A stretch of DNA of 64,000 nt, from positions 1 through 64,000 of the forward strand of contig NZ_SSSQ01000014.1 in NCBI RefSeq assembly GCF_009469765.1. Reading direction: 5' to 3'. The notes beneath the pieces were generated by a model. It saw nothing but the letters and a program-made list of their open reading frames with translations, did no database searches and was not told where the DNA came from. A program made the position numbers and the translations under genes. Shown one piece after another: positions 24,587 through 33,759 of this stretch. This stretch comes from Dechloromonas hortensis (GTDB taxonomy: Bacteria; Pseudomonadota; Gammaproteobacteria; Burkholderiales; Rhodocyclaceae). The stretch's first letter is position 1; the number at the start of each line of letters is the position of its first letter.

Positions 24587-25894
24587 ATGAAAACCCTCTT
24601 TCCTCAATCCACCGAATTGCTTTCCCGCACCCATTATCCTGTTGTGATCGTCGGTGGTGGCCAGGCTGGGCTGTCTACCAGCCACTTTCTGAAAAAACTG
24701 GGCATCGACCATATTATTTTCGAGAAAAAACGGGTCGCCCACTCCTGGGCTGTCGAGCGCTGGGATACCTTCTGCTTGGTTACCCCAAACTGGCAATGCC
24801 GCCTGCCCGATTTTCCCTACTCGGGCGAAGAGCCCCGCGGCTTCATGCTCAAGGACGAGATCGTCGACTACGTTGAAGCCTTCGCCAAAAAAGAGGCGCC
24901 GCCGATCGTCGAAGGTGTCAGCGTCCAGCAGGTCTCGCGCACATTGGAAGGCAAGTTCGACGTGGTGACCAGCGTCGGTCAGTTTTCAACCGATCATGTT
25001 GTGGTCGCGACGGGTGGCTACGACATTCCCATCGTGCCAGCTTATGCCCACAGCCTACCCAAGCACATCACGCAAATTCATTCTGTCGATTACCGCAATC
25101 CGCAATCGCTGCCTGAAGGTGAGGTCTTGGTCGTCGGCTCTGGTCAATCCGGCGTACAGATCATGGAGGACCTACATCTGGCCGGGCGCAAGGTACACCT
25201 TTGCGTTGGTCCGGCGCCGCGCGCCCCGCGTGTTTATCGCGGCCGCGAAGTCACCGAGTGGCTAATGGACATGGGTTACTACAACACCACCGTGGAAACG
25301 CACCCCCTCGGTGTAAAGGCCCGTGAATCCACCAATCACTATTTTAGCGGGCGCGATGGCGGGCACGAAATCGACTTGCGCAAATATGCTAACCAGGGCG
25401 TTTGTCTTTACGGCAGCATGAACAATATTAAGGGCACCACCCTCGAGTTCCTACCCGACCTGACCAAGAATCTGGACGATGCCGACGGTGTCTATGTAAG
25501 TATCCGCAACGATATCGACAAGTACGTCGCCAAAGCCGGCATTGATGCGCCCATCGAAGCGCCGTTCGAGAAAGTCTGGGCAACCGATGCCGACCCACTA
25601 TCCGTCGATTGTGACAGCGCCGGTATCACCACCATCATCTGGGCCATTGGCTTCCGTCCCGACTATAGCTGGATTCACCTGCCGGCCTTTGATGGACGTG
25701 GCCGTCCGGAATATGAGCGTGGCGTTTCGCCTGTCAATGGTCTCTATTTCTTGGGTTTGCCGTGGTTGCACACTTGGGGTTCGGGCCGTTTCCTCGGTAT
25801 TGCGGAAGATGCGGAGTACCTGGCACAAGTCATGGCGAAGCGTCTCGCCGAGAGTGGCATGGACCCATTAGTGTCGCAGCAAGCGGCTGCCTGA
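24587..25894 (+). CDS. nitH: MSMEG_0569-family flavin-dependent oxidoreductase
   Basis: A 435-aa FAD/NADPH flavoprotein monooxygenase-like enzyme: FAD motif VVIVGGGQAGLSTSHFLKKL, second Rossmann motif VLVVGSGQSGVQIMEDL, and a C-terminal GLYFLGLPWLHTWGSGRFLG. The start follows TAGGAGTTGTC. It is the final core Nit1C gene and probably oxygenates a nitrogen or carbon centre. It is 30 bases after nitG in the same operon. Confidence 0.88.
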   Translation: MKTLFPQSTELLSRTHYPVVIVGGGQAGLSTSHFLKKLGIDHIIFEKKRVAHSWAVERWDTFCLVTPNWQCRLPDFPYSGEEPRGFMLKDEIVDYVEAFAKKEAPPIVEGVSVQQVSRTLEGKFDVVTSVGQFSTDHVVVATGGYDIPIVPAYAHSLPKHITQIHSVDYRNPQSLPEGEVLVVGSGQSGVQIMEDLHLAGRKVHLCVGPAPRAPRVYRGREVTEWLMDMGYYNTTVETHPLGVKARESTNHYFSGRDGGHEIDLRKYANQGVCLYGSMNNIKGTTLEFLPDLTKNLDDADGVYVSIRNDIDKYVAKAGIDAPIEAPFEKVWATDADPLSVDCDSAGITTIIWAIGFRPDYSWIHLPAFDGRGRPEYERGVSPVNGLYFLGLPWLHTWGSGRFLGIAEDAEYLAQVMAKRLAESGMDPLVSQQAAA

Positions 25895-25934
25895 CCGCCC
25901 GAGCGTTTGATTAACCCGTTTCCAGGAGCCAGAC

Positions 25935-26840
25935 ATGCAGGATTCCACCTTGTTCGCCGTATCACCCAACCATCAGCAATTGAGTGAGCGATATCGCATC
26001 GGCATGCCACAACTTTCTCTCAACGGACTCTCAGAGAAATGGCTGTTGGCCGAGTGCGGCGACAGGCATTGGAGGTTGATCGAACAAGCTGCAGGCGTTG
26101 TCATTTCGCAATTGCGCGATGCACGCCTGCGCCGGGTCTATCCGGCTTTTCGCTCGATCCGCCTACGGCAGGCAATGCTTGATTCGGTTATTGAAAATGA
26201 TCTGGTGGAGATATGCAGCACACTGGGCCGCGTCAGCCGAACGCAGTTTTATAGCAAGCACGTAATTTCGGTAAATGATGGCCTATGCGCCGTCGTGGAT
26301 ATGCTTTCGGTTTTCATTGCACGGGAAAAAACGGGGATCAACAGCTCAGCCATCCGAAGCCAGGTAAGCGGCATTGATAATATCGGCGAACTGGCCGAGG
26401 GCTTTCAGTTTGCTGAACGAGTCCGCGCCATACCAGAGTTGCGGCAAGAGTCTGATGCCCAACGCTGGTCACGTCCCACACATAGCTACGCATCAATCCC
26501 AGTCTGCCCTTGTCCCTCTATTCATTTCAATGGCGCAGGCTTCATGTACTTCGCTAGCTTCCATGAGTTGATCGACCAGGCTGAGTGGTCCTGGTTCGGC
26601 CCAGAAGTCAGCAATTACGTGACCACAGAACGACACATTATTTTTCATGGCAACGTAGATATCGGTAATTCCGTCATCATTAGTTTGTGCGATTTTGAAC
26701 GCACAGAGCGTCAACAGCATCACCATACGCAAATAATCCGCCGAGATGATCAGAAGGTCATTGCCGATGTAATCACGCGTCGCAGAGCCCGTAGCAGTTC
26801 AAAAGCCTATATCGAGAACTTGTTCGATCTAGCGGCCTGA
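25935..26840 (+). CDS. Pnap_2097-like protein (LnmK-type hot-dog fold)
   Basis: A 301-aa protein with a C-terminal half that resembles LnmK-like acyltransferase/decarboxylase hot-dog domains: MPQLSLNGLSEKWLLAECGD at the start and FGPEVSNYVTTERHIIFHGN later. LnmK relatives act on acyl-carrier-protein substrates. I recall similar proteins with biosynthetic gene cassettes; whether this one is usual for Nit1C I cannot verify. It starts 40 bases after nitH behind CCAGGAGCC and is probably the last gene of the operon. Confidence 0.5.
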   Translation: MQDSTLFAVSPNHQQLSERYRIGMPQLSLNGLSEKWLLAECGDRHWRLIEQAAGVVISQLRDARLRRVYPAFRSIRLRQAMLDSVIENDLVEICSTLGRVSRTQFYSKHVISVNDGLCAVVDMLSVFIAREKTGINSSAIRSQVSGIDNIGELAEGFQFAERVRAIPELRQESDAQRWSRPTHSYASIPVCPCPSIHFNGAGFMYFASFHELIDQAEWSWFGPEVSNYVTTERHIIFHGNVDIGNSVIISLCDFERTERQQHHHTQIIRRDDQKVIADVITRRRARSSSKAYIENLFDLAA

Positions 26841-27202
26841 ACAATTACATTTTAGTGAGAGATGTTTGCCAATTCGGCCGATCCTGCTTTCTACAGACAA
26901 TTTGCTCATAGGGGCAGACACAGAATCAGGAAACTATCGTAGTTTAGGTCAATGGCAGTTTTGTGGCGCTCTCTTGATTGCTGGTTGCTGTCATTCTTTG
27001 CCTCAATGAATCAACGACAGGTAGTTGAGTAGAACACTCGTCCAAAGTTATTGCACAGGGGGCAGCAGATCGGCCATTGCTGCCTGTGACGTTGGCTGGA
27101 TTGAATGGCCGTTATTGCCAAGGTTGCCGTCGTTGATGGAATGCTTGATTACATCAAGGAGAATCACAGATAACGGATAAATCGTACAGCTAACCAATGC
27201 CA
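26841..27202. other. Intergenic gap, no gene seen
   Basis: About 360 bases between the Nit1C operon end and the convergent cadR stop. No frame, strong hairpin or repeat is convincing. It marks the border between the Nit1C segment and the metal island. Confidence 0.4.
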
Positions 27203-27697
27203 TCAAACTTGGTTGCCTTGAATGCCCTTCGCCGAGTTGGGGTTTGCAGCATGCCGATGCGCTCCCTGAACGTGGGATGCCGTCTTGCCGCTAGGCACAA
27301 TCGCTTGAGACAACCCGTCAAGAATGCCACAGTGGGCAGCATCACGCGCCTCGCCACACCGCTCGCGCAGGCCTTTCAGTTGCCTCTCCAGTTCCTGGAG
27401 TTCTTGCATCCGTTGAGCAACATGTCCAATGTGCCGGTCAAGCAGTCGATTCACATCCGCGCAGTTCTCCTGTGGTGATTCCTTGAAGTGCTGCAAGACT
27501 CGAATTTCATCCAGCGTCATATCCAAACTGCGACAGCGCCGAATAAAAGATAGTCGCTGTACATGGGCATCTCCATAAATGCGGTAGTTGCCTTCGCTGC
27601 GGGCAGGTATTGGCAGCAGCCCATCGCGCTCGTAATAGCGGATCGTTTCCACATTCGTCCCGGTAAGGCGGGACAGTTCGCCGATTTTCATCTTCAT
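27203..27697 (-). CDS. cadR: CadR/PbrR-type MerR regulator
   Basis: 164 aa from the ATG at 27697 (MKMKIGELSRL; the open frame extends upstream without family similarity). Winged helix GELSRLTGTNVETIRYYERD, then the conserved Cys in ENCADVNRLLDRHI and the metal loop CGEARDAAHCGIL. These three Cys define the Cd/Pb/Zn group. Such regulators twist promoters with an overlong spacer; two such promoters are present at 27944 and 31488. It probably drives the P-type ATPase operon on Cd, Pb or Zn exposure. Confidence 0.9.
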   Translation of the reverse strand: MKMKIGELSRLTGTNVETIRYYERDGLLPIPARSEGNYRIYGDAHVQRLSFIRRCRSLDMTLDEIRVLQHFKESPQENCADVNRLLDRHIGHVAQRMQELQELERQLKGLRERCGEARDAAHCGILDGLSQAIVPSGKTASHVQGAHRHAANPNSAKGIQGNQV

Positions 27698-27707
27698 CTC
27701 CTGATGT

Positions 27708-27856
27708 TTATACGGACCGAGTCGGTTGGAGCATGATGATTGCCATACCGGCCAGCGTGAGCACACTGCCGACAAGATCGCATCGAGTTGGGACAACGCC
27801 ATCGATCTGCCATAGCCAGATCAGGGCAATCGCCACGTAGACAGCCGAGAATCTCG
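27708..27856 (-). pseudogene. YnfA/UPF0060 membrane protein, C-terminal remnant
   Basis: Translation gives RFSAVYVAIALIWLWQIDGV, then DLVGSVLTLAGMAIIMLQPT: the last two membrane helices of the YnfA (UPF0060) small drug/metal transporter family. The N-terminal half is missing; upstream in-frame sequence is not hydrophobic. Such genes commonly accompany cadR islands. A remnant. Confidence 0.7.
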
Positions 27857-27943
27857 TCCTGCACCGTGATGGCGAACAATCCCTGAGCTTTGACGAACTC
27901 AAGCATCTCTTTCGCTTCGACCATTCTCTTTTATTGTAAGCCC

Positions 27944-27974
27944 TTGACTCTGTAGCCACTCAAGGGTTTCTAAT
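27944..27974 (+). promoter_or_regulatory. MerR-type promoter with 19-bp spacer (copy 1)
   Basis: TTGACT (27944-27949), a 19-base spacer containing CTGTAGCCACTCAAGGG, then TCTAAT (27969-27974). The overlong spacer is the hallmark of promoters activated by MerR proteins. It points right, away from cadR, but the next gene in that direction is the Met-rich protein about 210 bases on. The same element recurs before the P-type ATPase. Confidence 0.8.
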
Positions 27975-28186
27975 ACAGGTAGCTGAAAAAGTCATGAACC
28001 AGAAGCAATTCCTGACGCTAATCACTAGCAGCCAGTCGCACGCTCCACGTAACTGACCGTCTAAAACGATCATGAAATTGCTGAGTTGAAAGTCTATTCT
28101 GATGAAGTGTAAGCATACGTTTTTACCACCAGCCGTCCTGCCTGGTTGGACGGTTACCCCCGAACCTCACTAAGGAGTAAGTGATC

Positions 28187-28690
28187 ATGAAAAATAGATT
28201 GATGGTTGGCTTGATTGCCTTGAGTGTCCTTGGCCTTCCTGTTGCTTACAGTGCAGACCCTAAACCTGCTCCCGACGACAAAGCCTTCCAGGAATATGTG
28301 GTTCAAATGCAGGCGCACATGAAACTGATGCAGGATCAGATGCAGAAAATGCGGCAAACCAACGATCCTGCCCTGCGTCAGAAACTGATGCAGGAACACT
28401 GGACTGCAATGCAGGACGGCATGCGCATGATGCATGGTTCCGACAGCATGCCCGGTTGCGGGATGATGATGGGGTCAATGAGCGACAACATGGGGTGCTG
28501 TAGCGGCGGTCACCGGCAGGGTATGGGTGGAGGCATGCATGGGAAGGGATGGTGGAATCCACAAGACACCTCTTCGCAAGCCATGAACCGCCGTCAGCAG
28601 ATGATGGGAAGCTGCATGGGGATGCAACAGCAAATGATGGATCAGATGATGCAACAACAAAATTACAGGTGGATGCCGCCAGCACAATGA
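28187..28690 (+). CDS. Met-rich secreted protein, probable metal chaperone
   Basis: 167 aa from the ATG at 28187 (AAGGAG 9 bases upstream). A clear signal peptide (MKNRLMVGLIALSVLGLPVA-YSA) is followed by a mature part with more than 30 Met, many as MQ, MM or M-x-x-M, plus GCGMMMG and CCSGG and a few His. It is similar in style to periplasmic Cu/Ag binding proteins (PcoE/SilE or CopI-like) but to no single family I can name with confidence. It lies in the metal island behind MerR promoter copy 1. Confidence 0.7.
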   Translation: MKNRLMVGLIALSVLGLPVAYSADPKPAPDDKAFQEYVVQMQAHMKLMQDQMQKMRQTNDPALRQKLMQEHWTAMQDGMRMMHGSDSMPGCGMMMGSMSDNMGCCSGGHRQGMGGGMHGKGWWNPQDTSSQAMNRRQQMMGSCMGMQQQMMDQMMQQQNYRWMPPAQ

Positions 28691-28762
28691 ACAGCAACGC
28701 AATCTGCATGAGCCAACTTTTCTGCGATTTTCCACGAAATGTTTCGGCTGCATATCGACTGC

Positions 28763-28800
28763 ATCGATAAACAATAACGAAATTATCGGGTTTTATCGAT
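28763..28800. promoter_or_regulatory. Inverted repeat upstream of fpr
   Basis: ATCGATAAA (28763-28771) and TTTATCGAT (28792-28800) are perfect 9-bp arms with a 20-base AT-rich spacer that itself holds ATAACGAAATTAT. It ends 48 bases before the fpr start: either an operator or, for the Met-rich gene, a weak terminator. Confidence 0.4.
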
Positions 28801-28848
28801 TAACTGGCGGCATAAAATGCCGCCTTCACTTTTCCAAGTACAGCAATC

Positions 28849-29625
28849 ATGAGTTCTTTTATTACCGAAACCGTTCTCTCCGTTCATCACTGGAACGACA
28901 GCCTGTTCAGTTTTAGGACCACGCGCAATCCTGCCCTGCGCTTCATCAATGGCCAGTTCGTGATGATCGGCATGGAAGTCAATGGCCGCCCGCTGATGCG
29001 CGCCTATAGCATTGCCAGTGCGAATTACGAAGAGCACCTGGAGTTCTTCAGCATCAAAGTTCAGGATGGTCCTCTGACCTCGCGTCTGCAACACCTGAAG
29101 CCGGGCGATCCGCTCCTGGTCAGCAAAAAGCCTACCGGCACCTTGGTTCTGCGCGACCTCAAGCCGGGGCGTCGCTTATTCATGTTTGCCACCGGCACCG
29201 GCCTGGCCCCGTTCATGAGCCTGATTCACGATCCGGAAACCTATGAGCGTTTCGAGAAGGTCATTCTCATCCATGGTGTTCGCTGGACTAACGAGCTGGC
29301 TTACCACGACTACATTGAGGAAGATCTGAAGGAACACGAATACCTCGGCGATCTGATCCGTGAAAAATTGGTCTATTACCCGACGGTGACTCGTGAGCCA
29401 TTTCGCAACGAGGGTCGTCAGACTGACCTGACCCTCTCCGGTAAGTTATTTGCCGACCTGGGCGAGCCGCCCATCGACCCAGCTACCGACCGCGGCATGA
29501 TTTGCGGCAGCCCGGCCATGCTCAAGGAAATTTCGGCCATGCTTGATGGCTTCGGTTTGACGATTTCGCCGCATATCGGCGAAGCCGGTGATTATGTGAT
29601 TGAGCGTGCATTCGTCGAGCAGTAA
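28849..29625 (+). CDS. fpr: Ferredoxin--NADP+ reductase
   Basis: 258 aa. FAD-binding barrel with RAYSIASANYEEHLEFFSIK (R-x-Y-S for FAD) and NADP domain ATGTGLAPFMSLIHDPETYE, GSPAM, and the C-terminal VIERAFVEQ typical of subclass IA bacterial Fpr. It exchanges electrons between NADPH and ferredoxin or flavodoxin, often in oxidative stress. It sits 50 bases before etfB on the same strand, making a small electron-transfer group inside the metal island. Confidence 0.93.
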   Translation: MSSFITETVLSVHHWNDSLFSFRTTRNPALRFINGQFVMIGMEVNGRPLMRAYSIASANYEEHLEFFSIKVQDGPLTSRLQHLKPGDPLLVSKKPTGTLVLRDLKPGRRLFMFATGTGLAPFMSLIHDPETYERFEKVILIHGVRWTNELAYHDYIEEDLKEHEYLGDLIREKLVYYPTVTREPFRNEGRQTDLTLSGKLFADLGEPPIDPATDRGMICGSPAMLKEISAMLDGFGLTISPHIGEAGDYVIERAFVEQ

Positions 29626-29679
29626 GCAACGGGTGACCGACTCAAAGTCAAACCCCAAGACTATCTCTGGAGAGTATTT

Positions 29680-30429
29680 GTGAAAATTTTGGTTCCCGTG
29701 AAGCGGGTTGTTGATTACAACGTGAAGGTCCGTGTCAAGGCCGATGGTTCCGGTGTCGATCTGGCCAACGTCAAGATGAGCATGAACCCCTTTGACGAAA
29801 TCGCCGTTGAAGAAGCCGTTCGTCTCAAAGAAGCCGGCATCGCCACGGAGGTCATCGCCGTCTCCTGCGGCGTTACCGCCTGCCAGGAAACCCTGCGCAC
29901 CGCCATGGCCATCGGTGCCGACCGCGGCATCCTGGTCGAAACCGATGTCGACCTACAACCGCTGGCCGTCGCCAAACTCCTCAAGGCCCTCTGCGACAAG
30001 GAACAACCGCAACTCGTCATCTGCGGCAAACAAGCCATCGACGACGACGCCAACCAGACCGGTCAGATGCTCGCCGCCCTGCAAGCCTGGCCGCAAGCCA
30101 CCTTCGCTTCCAATGTCGTCATCGCTGGTGGTAAGGCCACCGTCACCCGCGAAATCGACGGCGGCCTCGAAACCCTCGAAATCACCCTGCCGGCCGTCGT
30201 TTCAACTGACCTGCGTTTGAACGAGCCGCGCTACGCCACGCTCCCCAACATCATGAAAGCCAAGAAAAAGCCGCTCGACACCGTCAAGCCGGCCGATCTT
30301 GGCGTCGACGTCACCCCGCGCCTGACCACCCTCAAAGTCGCCGAACCCGCCAAGCGCAGTGCCGGCGTCCGGGTTGCCGATGTCGCCGAACTCGTCAACA
30401 AACTCAAGAACGAAGCCAAGGTGATCTGA
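29680..30429 (+). CDS. etfB: Electron transfer flavoprotein beta subunit
   Basis: 249 aa with a GTG start (MKILVPVKRVVDYNVKVRVK) behind CTGGAGAG. AMP-binding region AIDDDANQTGQMLAALQAWP and the conserved VVSTDLRLNEPRYATLPNIM recognition loop of EtfB. With EtfA it carries electrons from acyl-CoA dehydrogenases to ETF-quinone oxidoreductase. No dehydrogenase is adjacent. Confidence 0.95.
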   Translation: MKILVPVKRVVDYNVKVRVKADGSGVDLANVKMSMNPFDEIAVEEAVRLKEAGIATEVIAVSCGVTACQETLRTAMAIGADRGILVETDVDLQPLAVAKLLKALCDKEQPQLVICGKQAIDDDANQTGQMLAALQAWPQATFASNVVIAGGKATVTREIDGGLETLEITLPAVVSTDLRLNEPRYATLPNIMKAKKKPLDTVKPADLGVDVTPRLTTLKVAEPAKRSAGVRVADVAELVNKLKNEAKVI

Positions 30430-30431
30430 TC

Positions 30432-31364
30432 ATGACCATTCTCGTCATTGCCGAACACGACAACCAGTCCCTTAAGGCCGCCACCCTCAACACCGTCGCT
30501 GCGGCAGCGAAAATCGGTGGCGACATCCATGTCCTCGTCGCCGGCTGCAACTGCACTGCCGCCGCCCAGGAAGCCGCCACCCTCAGCGGCGTGAGCACCG
30601 TCAAAGTCGCCGACGCCGCCCACTACCAGAGCCAGACGGCCGAGAATCTGACCGCACTAGTCATCGCCAACGCATCGGGTTACAGCCACATCCTCGCCCC
30701 GGCCACCACCTTCGGCAAGAACCTCATGCCGCGCGTCGCCGCATTGCTCGACGTCGCCCAGATCTCCGAAATCATCGGCGTTGAGTCCGCCGACACCTTC
30801 GTCCGTCCGACCTACGCCGGCAATGCCCTGGCTACCGTGCAGAGCGCCGACAAGGTCAAAGTCATCACCGTGCGCACGACCGCCTTTGATGCGGTCAACC
30901 GGGAAAATGCCGCCAAAATCGAAAGCGTCGTCGCAACTGCCGACACCGCTCAAAGCACCCTGACCAACCGCGAACTGACCAAGTCCGAGCGTCCCGAACT
31001 CGGTGCCGCCAAGATCATCGTCTCCGGCGGCCGTGGCCTGGGCAGTGGCGAGAACTATCACACCCTGCTCGAACCGCTCGCCGACAAGCTCGGTGCCGCC
31101 CTCGGTGCATCGCGTGCAGCGGTCGATGCCGGTTTCGTGCCGAACGACTACCAGGTTGGACAGACCGGCAAGATCGTCGCCCCGCAGCTTTACATCGCGG
31201 TCGGTATTTCCGGTGCCATCCAGCATCTGGCCGGGATGAAGGAGTCGAAGATCATCGTCGCCATCAACAAGGATCCCGATGCGCCGATCTTCCAGGTGGC
31301 GGATTACGGGCTGGTCGCTGATCTCTTCGAAACCGTGCCGACATTTACGCAATTCTCTTTATGA
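30432..31364 (+). CDS. etfA: Electron transfer flavoprotein alpha subunit
   Basis: 310 aa. C-terminal FAD domain with SGGRGLGSGENYHTLLEPLA, SRAAVDAGFVPNDYQVGQTG and GISGAIQHLAGMKESKIIVA. It forms a heterodimer with EtfB (gap of 2 bases between genes). The pair is housekeeping in type; its placement between two copies of a metal promoter suggests insertion or duplication. Confidence 0.95.
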   Translation: MTILVIAEHDNQSLKAATLNTVAAAAKIGGDIHVLVAGCNCTAAAQEAATLSGVSTVKVADAAHYQSQTAENLTALVIANASGYSHILAPATTFGKNLMPRVAALLDVAQISEIIGVESADTFVRPTYAGNALATVQSADKVKVITVRTTAFDAVNRENAAKIESVVATADTAQSTLTNRELTKSERPELGAAKIIVSGGRGLGSGENYHTLLEPLADKLGAALGASRAAVDAGFVPNDYQVGQTGKIVAPQLYIAVGISGAIQHLAGMKESKIIVAINKDPDAPIFQVADYGLVADLFETVPTFTQFSL

Positions 31365-31487
31365 CCTTTCTAGTCAGGTACTGGATTTGCCGGAATTTGC
31401 ACCAAGCTTGAGGCAAGCTGGCAATTCCAATATTTGAAGAACTCGGGTGTCCCTTCCGCTCCAACCGGTTTCCCTTATTGCAATCGC

Positions 31488-31518
31488 TTGACTCTGTAGT
31501 CACTCAAGGGTTTCTAAT
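31488..31518 (+). promoter_or_regulatory. MerR-type promoter with 19-bp spacer (copy 2)
   Basis: TTGACT (31488-31493), 19 bases, TCTAAT (31513-31518). The spacer differs from copy 1 by one base (CTGTAGTCACTCAAGGG). The ATPase start is 22 bases after the -10, so the transcript has a very short leader. CadR at 27203-27697 is the likely activator. Confidence 0.85.
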
Positions 31519-31539
31519 GCGGGAAACAAGGAGAACGCC

Positions 31540-33759
31540 ATGAGTCTTGATACCAACCCGAAGCCCCTTCAGAAAGCTGCCCATTGCGGATGTGCGGGCG
31601 GCTGTTCAGCAGCAGTGCCCACAGCCGCAGAAATCCCGGCAGCCGCCGATCTCGCTCAAAGCGATGGCGTGCCGATCTTCGTGATTCCCACCATGGACTG
31701 CCCGAACGAGGAGAATGACATCCGTCGTGCGGTGGCCGGTATCGAGGGCGTCCGTTCCCTGCGTTTCCAACTGTCGGCGCGCACGGTTGCGATTGATGCG
31801 ACGACGGAAGCCCTTGATGCAGCCTTGGCTGCCATCCGTAAAGCCGGCTTTACGCCCAAGCCGGTGTCTGCAGCTCAGGCGGCAACAAAGAACGTTGGCG
31901 TCAGTGATCTCTGGCGAAGTGTTCTGGCGCTCGGGCTGGCCGTCGGTGCGGAAGCGCTGGATTTCTTCGCGCCCGATACCTTGCCTTTCAAGGGTATCGG
32001 TATGGCATTGGCCATCGTCGCCATCTGGCTGTCCGGCATTTCTACCTATACTAAAGGCGTGGCGGCATTACGGCGCGGGCAATTGAACATGAACGCGCTG
32101 ATGGGCGTTGCCGTGACCGGCGCCTTCCTCATTGGACAATGGCCCGAGGCGGCGATGGTCATGGCCTTGTATGCCATTGCCGAACTGATCGAAGCCCGCT
32201 CGGTGGATCGGGCGCGTAACGCCATCAAGGGCCTGCTCGACCTGACGCCGGAGACGGCGGAAGTTCGGCAGGCCGATGGGACGTGGCGGGAAGTACCGGC
32301 GGCGGAGGTAAAGCTGGAATCCTGCGTTCGGGTCAAACCCGGCGCCCGGATACCGCTTGACGGTCAAGTGACGGCCGGAAGCAGTGCGGTCAATCAGGCA
32401 CCGGTCACCGGCGAAAGCATCCCGATTGACAAGGCGGCAGGCGACCCGGTGTTTGCTGGCACGATCAACGAAACCGGCACTCTGGAGTTTCGTGTGACGG
32501 CCGCTGCCGACAACACCACGCTGGCCCGCATCATCCACGCCGTCGAACAGGCGCAGGGGACGCAAGCGCCGACCCAACGCTTCGTTGACCGGTTTGCCGC
32601 AATCTACACGCCGACCGTGTTCGGCATCGCTGTTGCCGTGGCTGTTCTGACGCCCTGGCTGCTCGGCTGGACCTGGACGCAGGCGCTCTACAAAGCCCTG
32701 GTGCTGCTGGTTATTGCTTGCCCCTGCGCGCTGGTGATCGCCACGCCGGTAACGGTCGTTAGCGGGCTGGCCGCAGCAGCCCGACGCGGCATCCTGATCA
32801 AGGGCGGTGTCTATCTTGAGGAGGCCCGTAAACTCCGCGTCATTGCCCTCGACAAGACCGGCACCATTACCGAAGGCAAACCCCGTCTGGTCGCCACCGA
32901 ACTGCTGCCCTCGACGGTTCCTGAATCCCAAGTGCTTGCCTGGGCGGCCAGCCTGGCCGGGCACTCGGACCATCCAGTCTCCAAGGCGATTGCAACCGGT
33001 CTCAAGCTTCCGGAAAATGGCTTGACCGATTTTGTCGCCCTTGCCGGACGGGGCGTGGAAGCGAGGGCCGACGGCCAACTGCTGATCCTCGGCAATCATC
33101 GCCTGATCGAGGAGCGCGGGCTGTGTAGTGCCGAAATCGAGGCTCGCCTTCAGGCGCACGAGACGCAAGGCCGGACGGTGACCATGCTGGCGACGGCACA
33201 GCAAGTGCTGGCAATTTTTGCGGTGGCGGACACCATCAAGGAAAGCTCGCGGGAGGCAGTGGCCGATCTGCACCGTCTCGGTGTCGTCTCAGTCATGCTG
33301 ACCGGCGACAATGCAGCGACGGCCGCCAGCATCGCCAAGGAAGCAGGCATCGACGACGCCCGAGGCAATCTGCTCCCTGAGGACAAGCTGGCGGCTATTG
33401 AAGACTTGCAGCGTCGCCATGGCCCGACCGCGATGACCGGTGACGGCATCAACGACGCACCGGCGCTGGCGCGTGCCAACATCGGCGTGGCGATGGGTGC
33501 GGCCGGAACAGACACAGCAATGGAAGCGGCCGACGTGGTTATCATGAACGACGATCTGCGGCGTATTCCCGAGACCATTCGCCTGTCCCGAAGCACCCAT
33601 GCGGTGCTCTGGCAAAACATCGGGATGGCACTGGGGATCAAGGCGATCTTTCTCGGATTGGCCATTTTGGGTAACGCCACCATGTGGATGGCGGTGTTTG
33701 CGGACATGGGCGCGAGCCTGCTGGTGGTTTTCAACGGCCTGCGCCTGCTCCGCAAATGA
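31540..33759 (+). CDS. cadA: Zn/Cd/Pb-exporting P1B-type ATPase (CadA/ZntA/PbrA)
   Basis: 739 aa. N-terminal HCGCAGGCSAA Cys cluster; a heavy-metal-associated domain with MDCPNEENDIRR; membrane helices; the actuator TGESIPID; the metal-binding CPC in VIACPCALVIATP; phosphorylation DKTGTITEGKP; hinge MTGDGINDAP; last helices with FADMGASLLVVFNGLRLL. The MDCP-x-EE motif and CPC place it in the soft divalent metal group. It pumps Zn, Cd or Pb from cytosol to periplasm. The stop overlaps lspA by 4 bases, the PbrA-PbrC arrangement of lead-resistance operons. Confidence 0.94.
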   Translation: MSLDTNPKPLQKAAHCGCAGGCSAAVPTAAEIPAAADLAQSDGVPIFVIPTMDCPNEENDIRRAVAGIEGVRSLRFQLSARTVAIDATTEALDAALAAIRKAGFTPKPVSAAQAATKNVGVSDLWRSVLALGLAVGAEALDFFAPDTLPFKGIGMALAIVAIWLSGISTYTKGVAALRRGQLNMNALMGVAVTGAFLIGQWPEAAMVMALYAIAELIEARSVDRARNAIKGLLDLTPETAEVRQADGTWREVPAAEVKLESCVRVKPGARIPLDGQVTAGSSAVNQAPVTGESIPIDKAAGDPVFAGTINETGTLEFRVTAAADNTTLARIIHAVEQAQGTQAPTQRFVDRFAAIYTPTVFGIAVAVAVLTPWLLGWTWTQALYKALVLLVIACPCALVIATPVTVVSGLAAAARRGILIKGGVYLEEARKLRVIALDKTGTITEGKPRLVATELLPSTVPESQVLAWAASLAGHSDHPVSKAIATGLKLPENGLTDFVALAGRGVEARADGQLLILGNHRLIEERGLCSAEIEARLQAHETQGRTVTMLATAQQVLAIFAVADTIKESSREAVADLHRLGVVSVMLTGDNAATAASIAKEAGIDDARGNLLPEDKLAAIEDLQRRHGPTAMTGDGINDAPALARANIGVAMGAAGTDTAMEAADVVIMNDDLRRIPETIRLSRSTHAVLWQNIGMALGIKAIFLGLAILGNATMWMAVFADMGASLLVVFNGLRLLRK

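Noticed and set aside
29792..30220. 142-codon plus-strand frame inside etfB
   Set aside because: Shadow of etfB in another frame with low-complexity Pro/Ser/Lys composition.
31365..31480. Terminator after etfA from a GCAAGCTTG-like partial repeat
   Set aside because: Arms are imperfect and no T-run follows.
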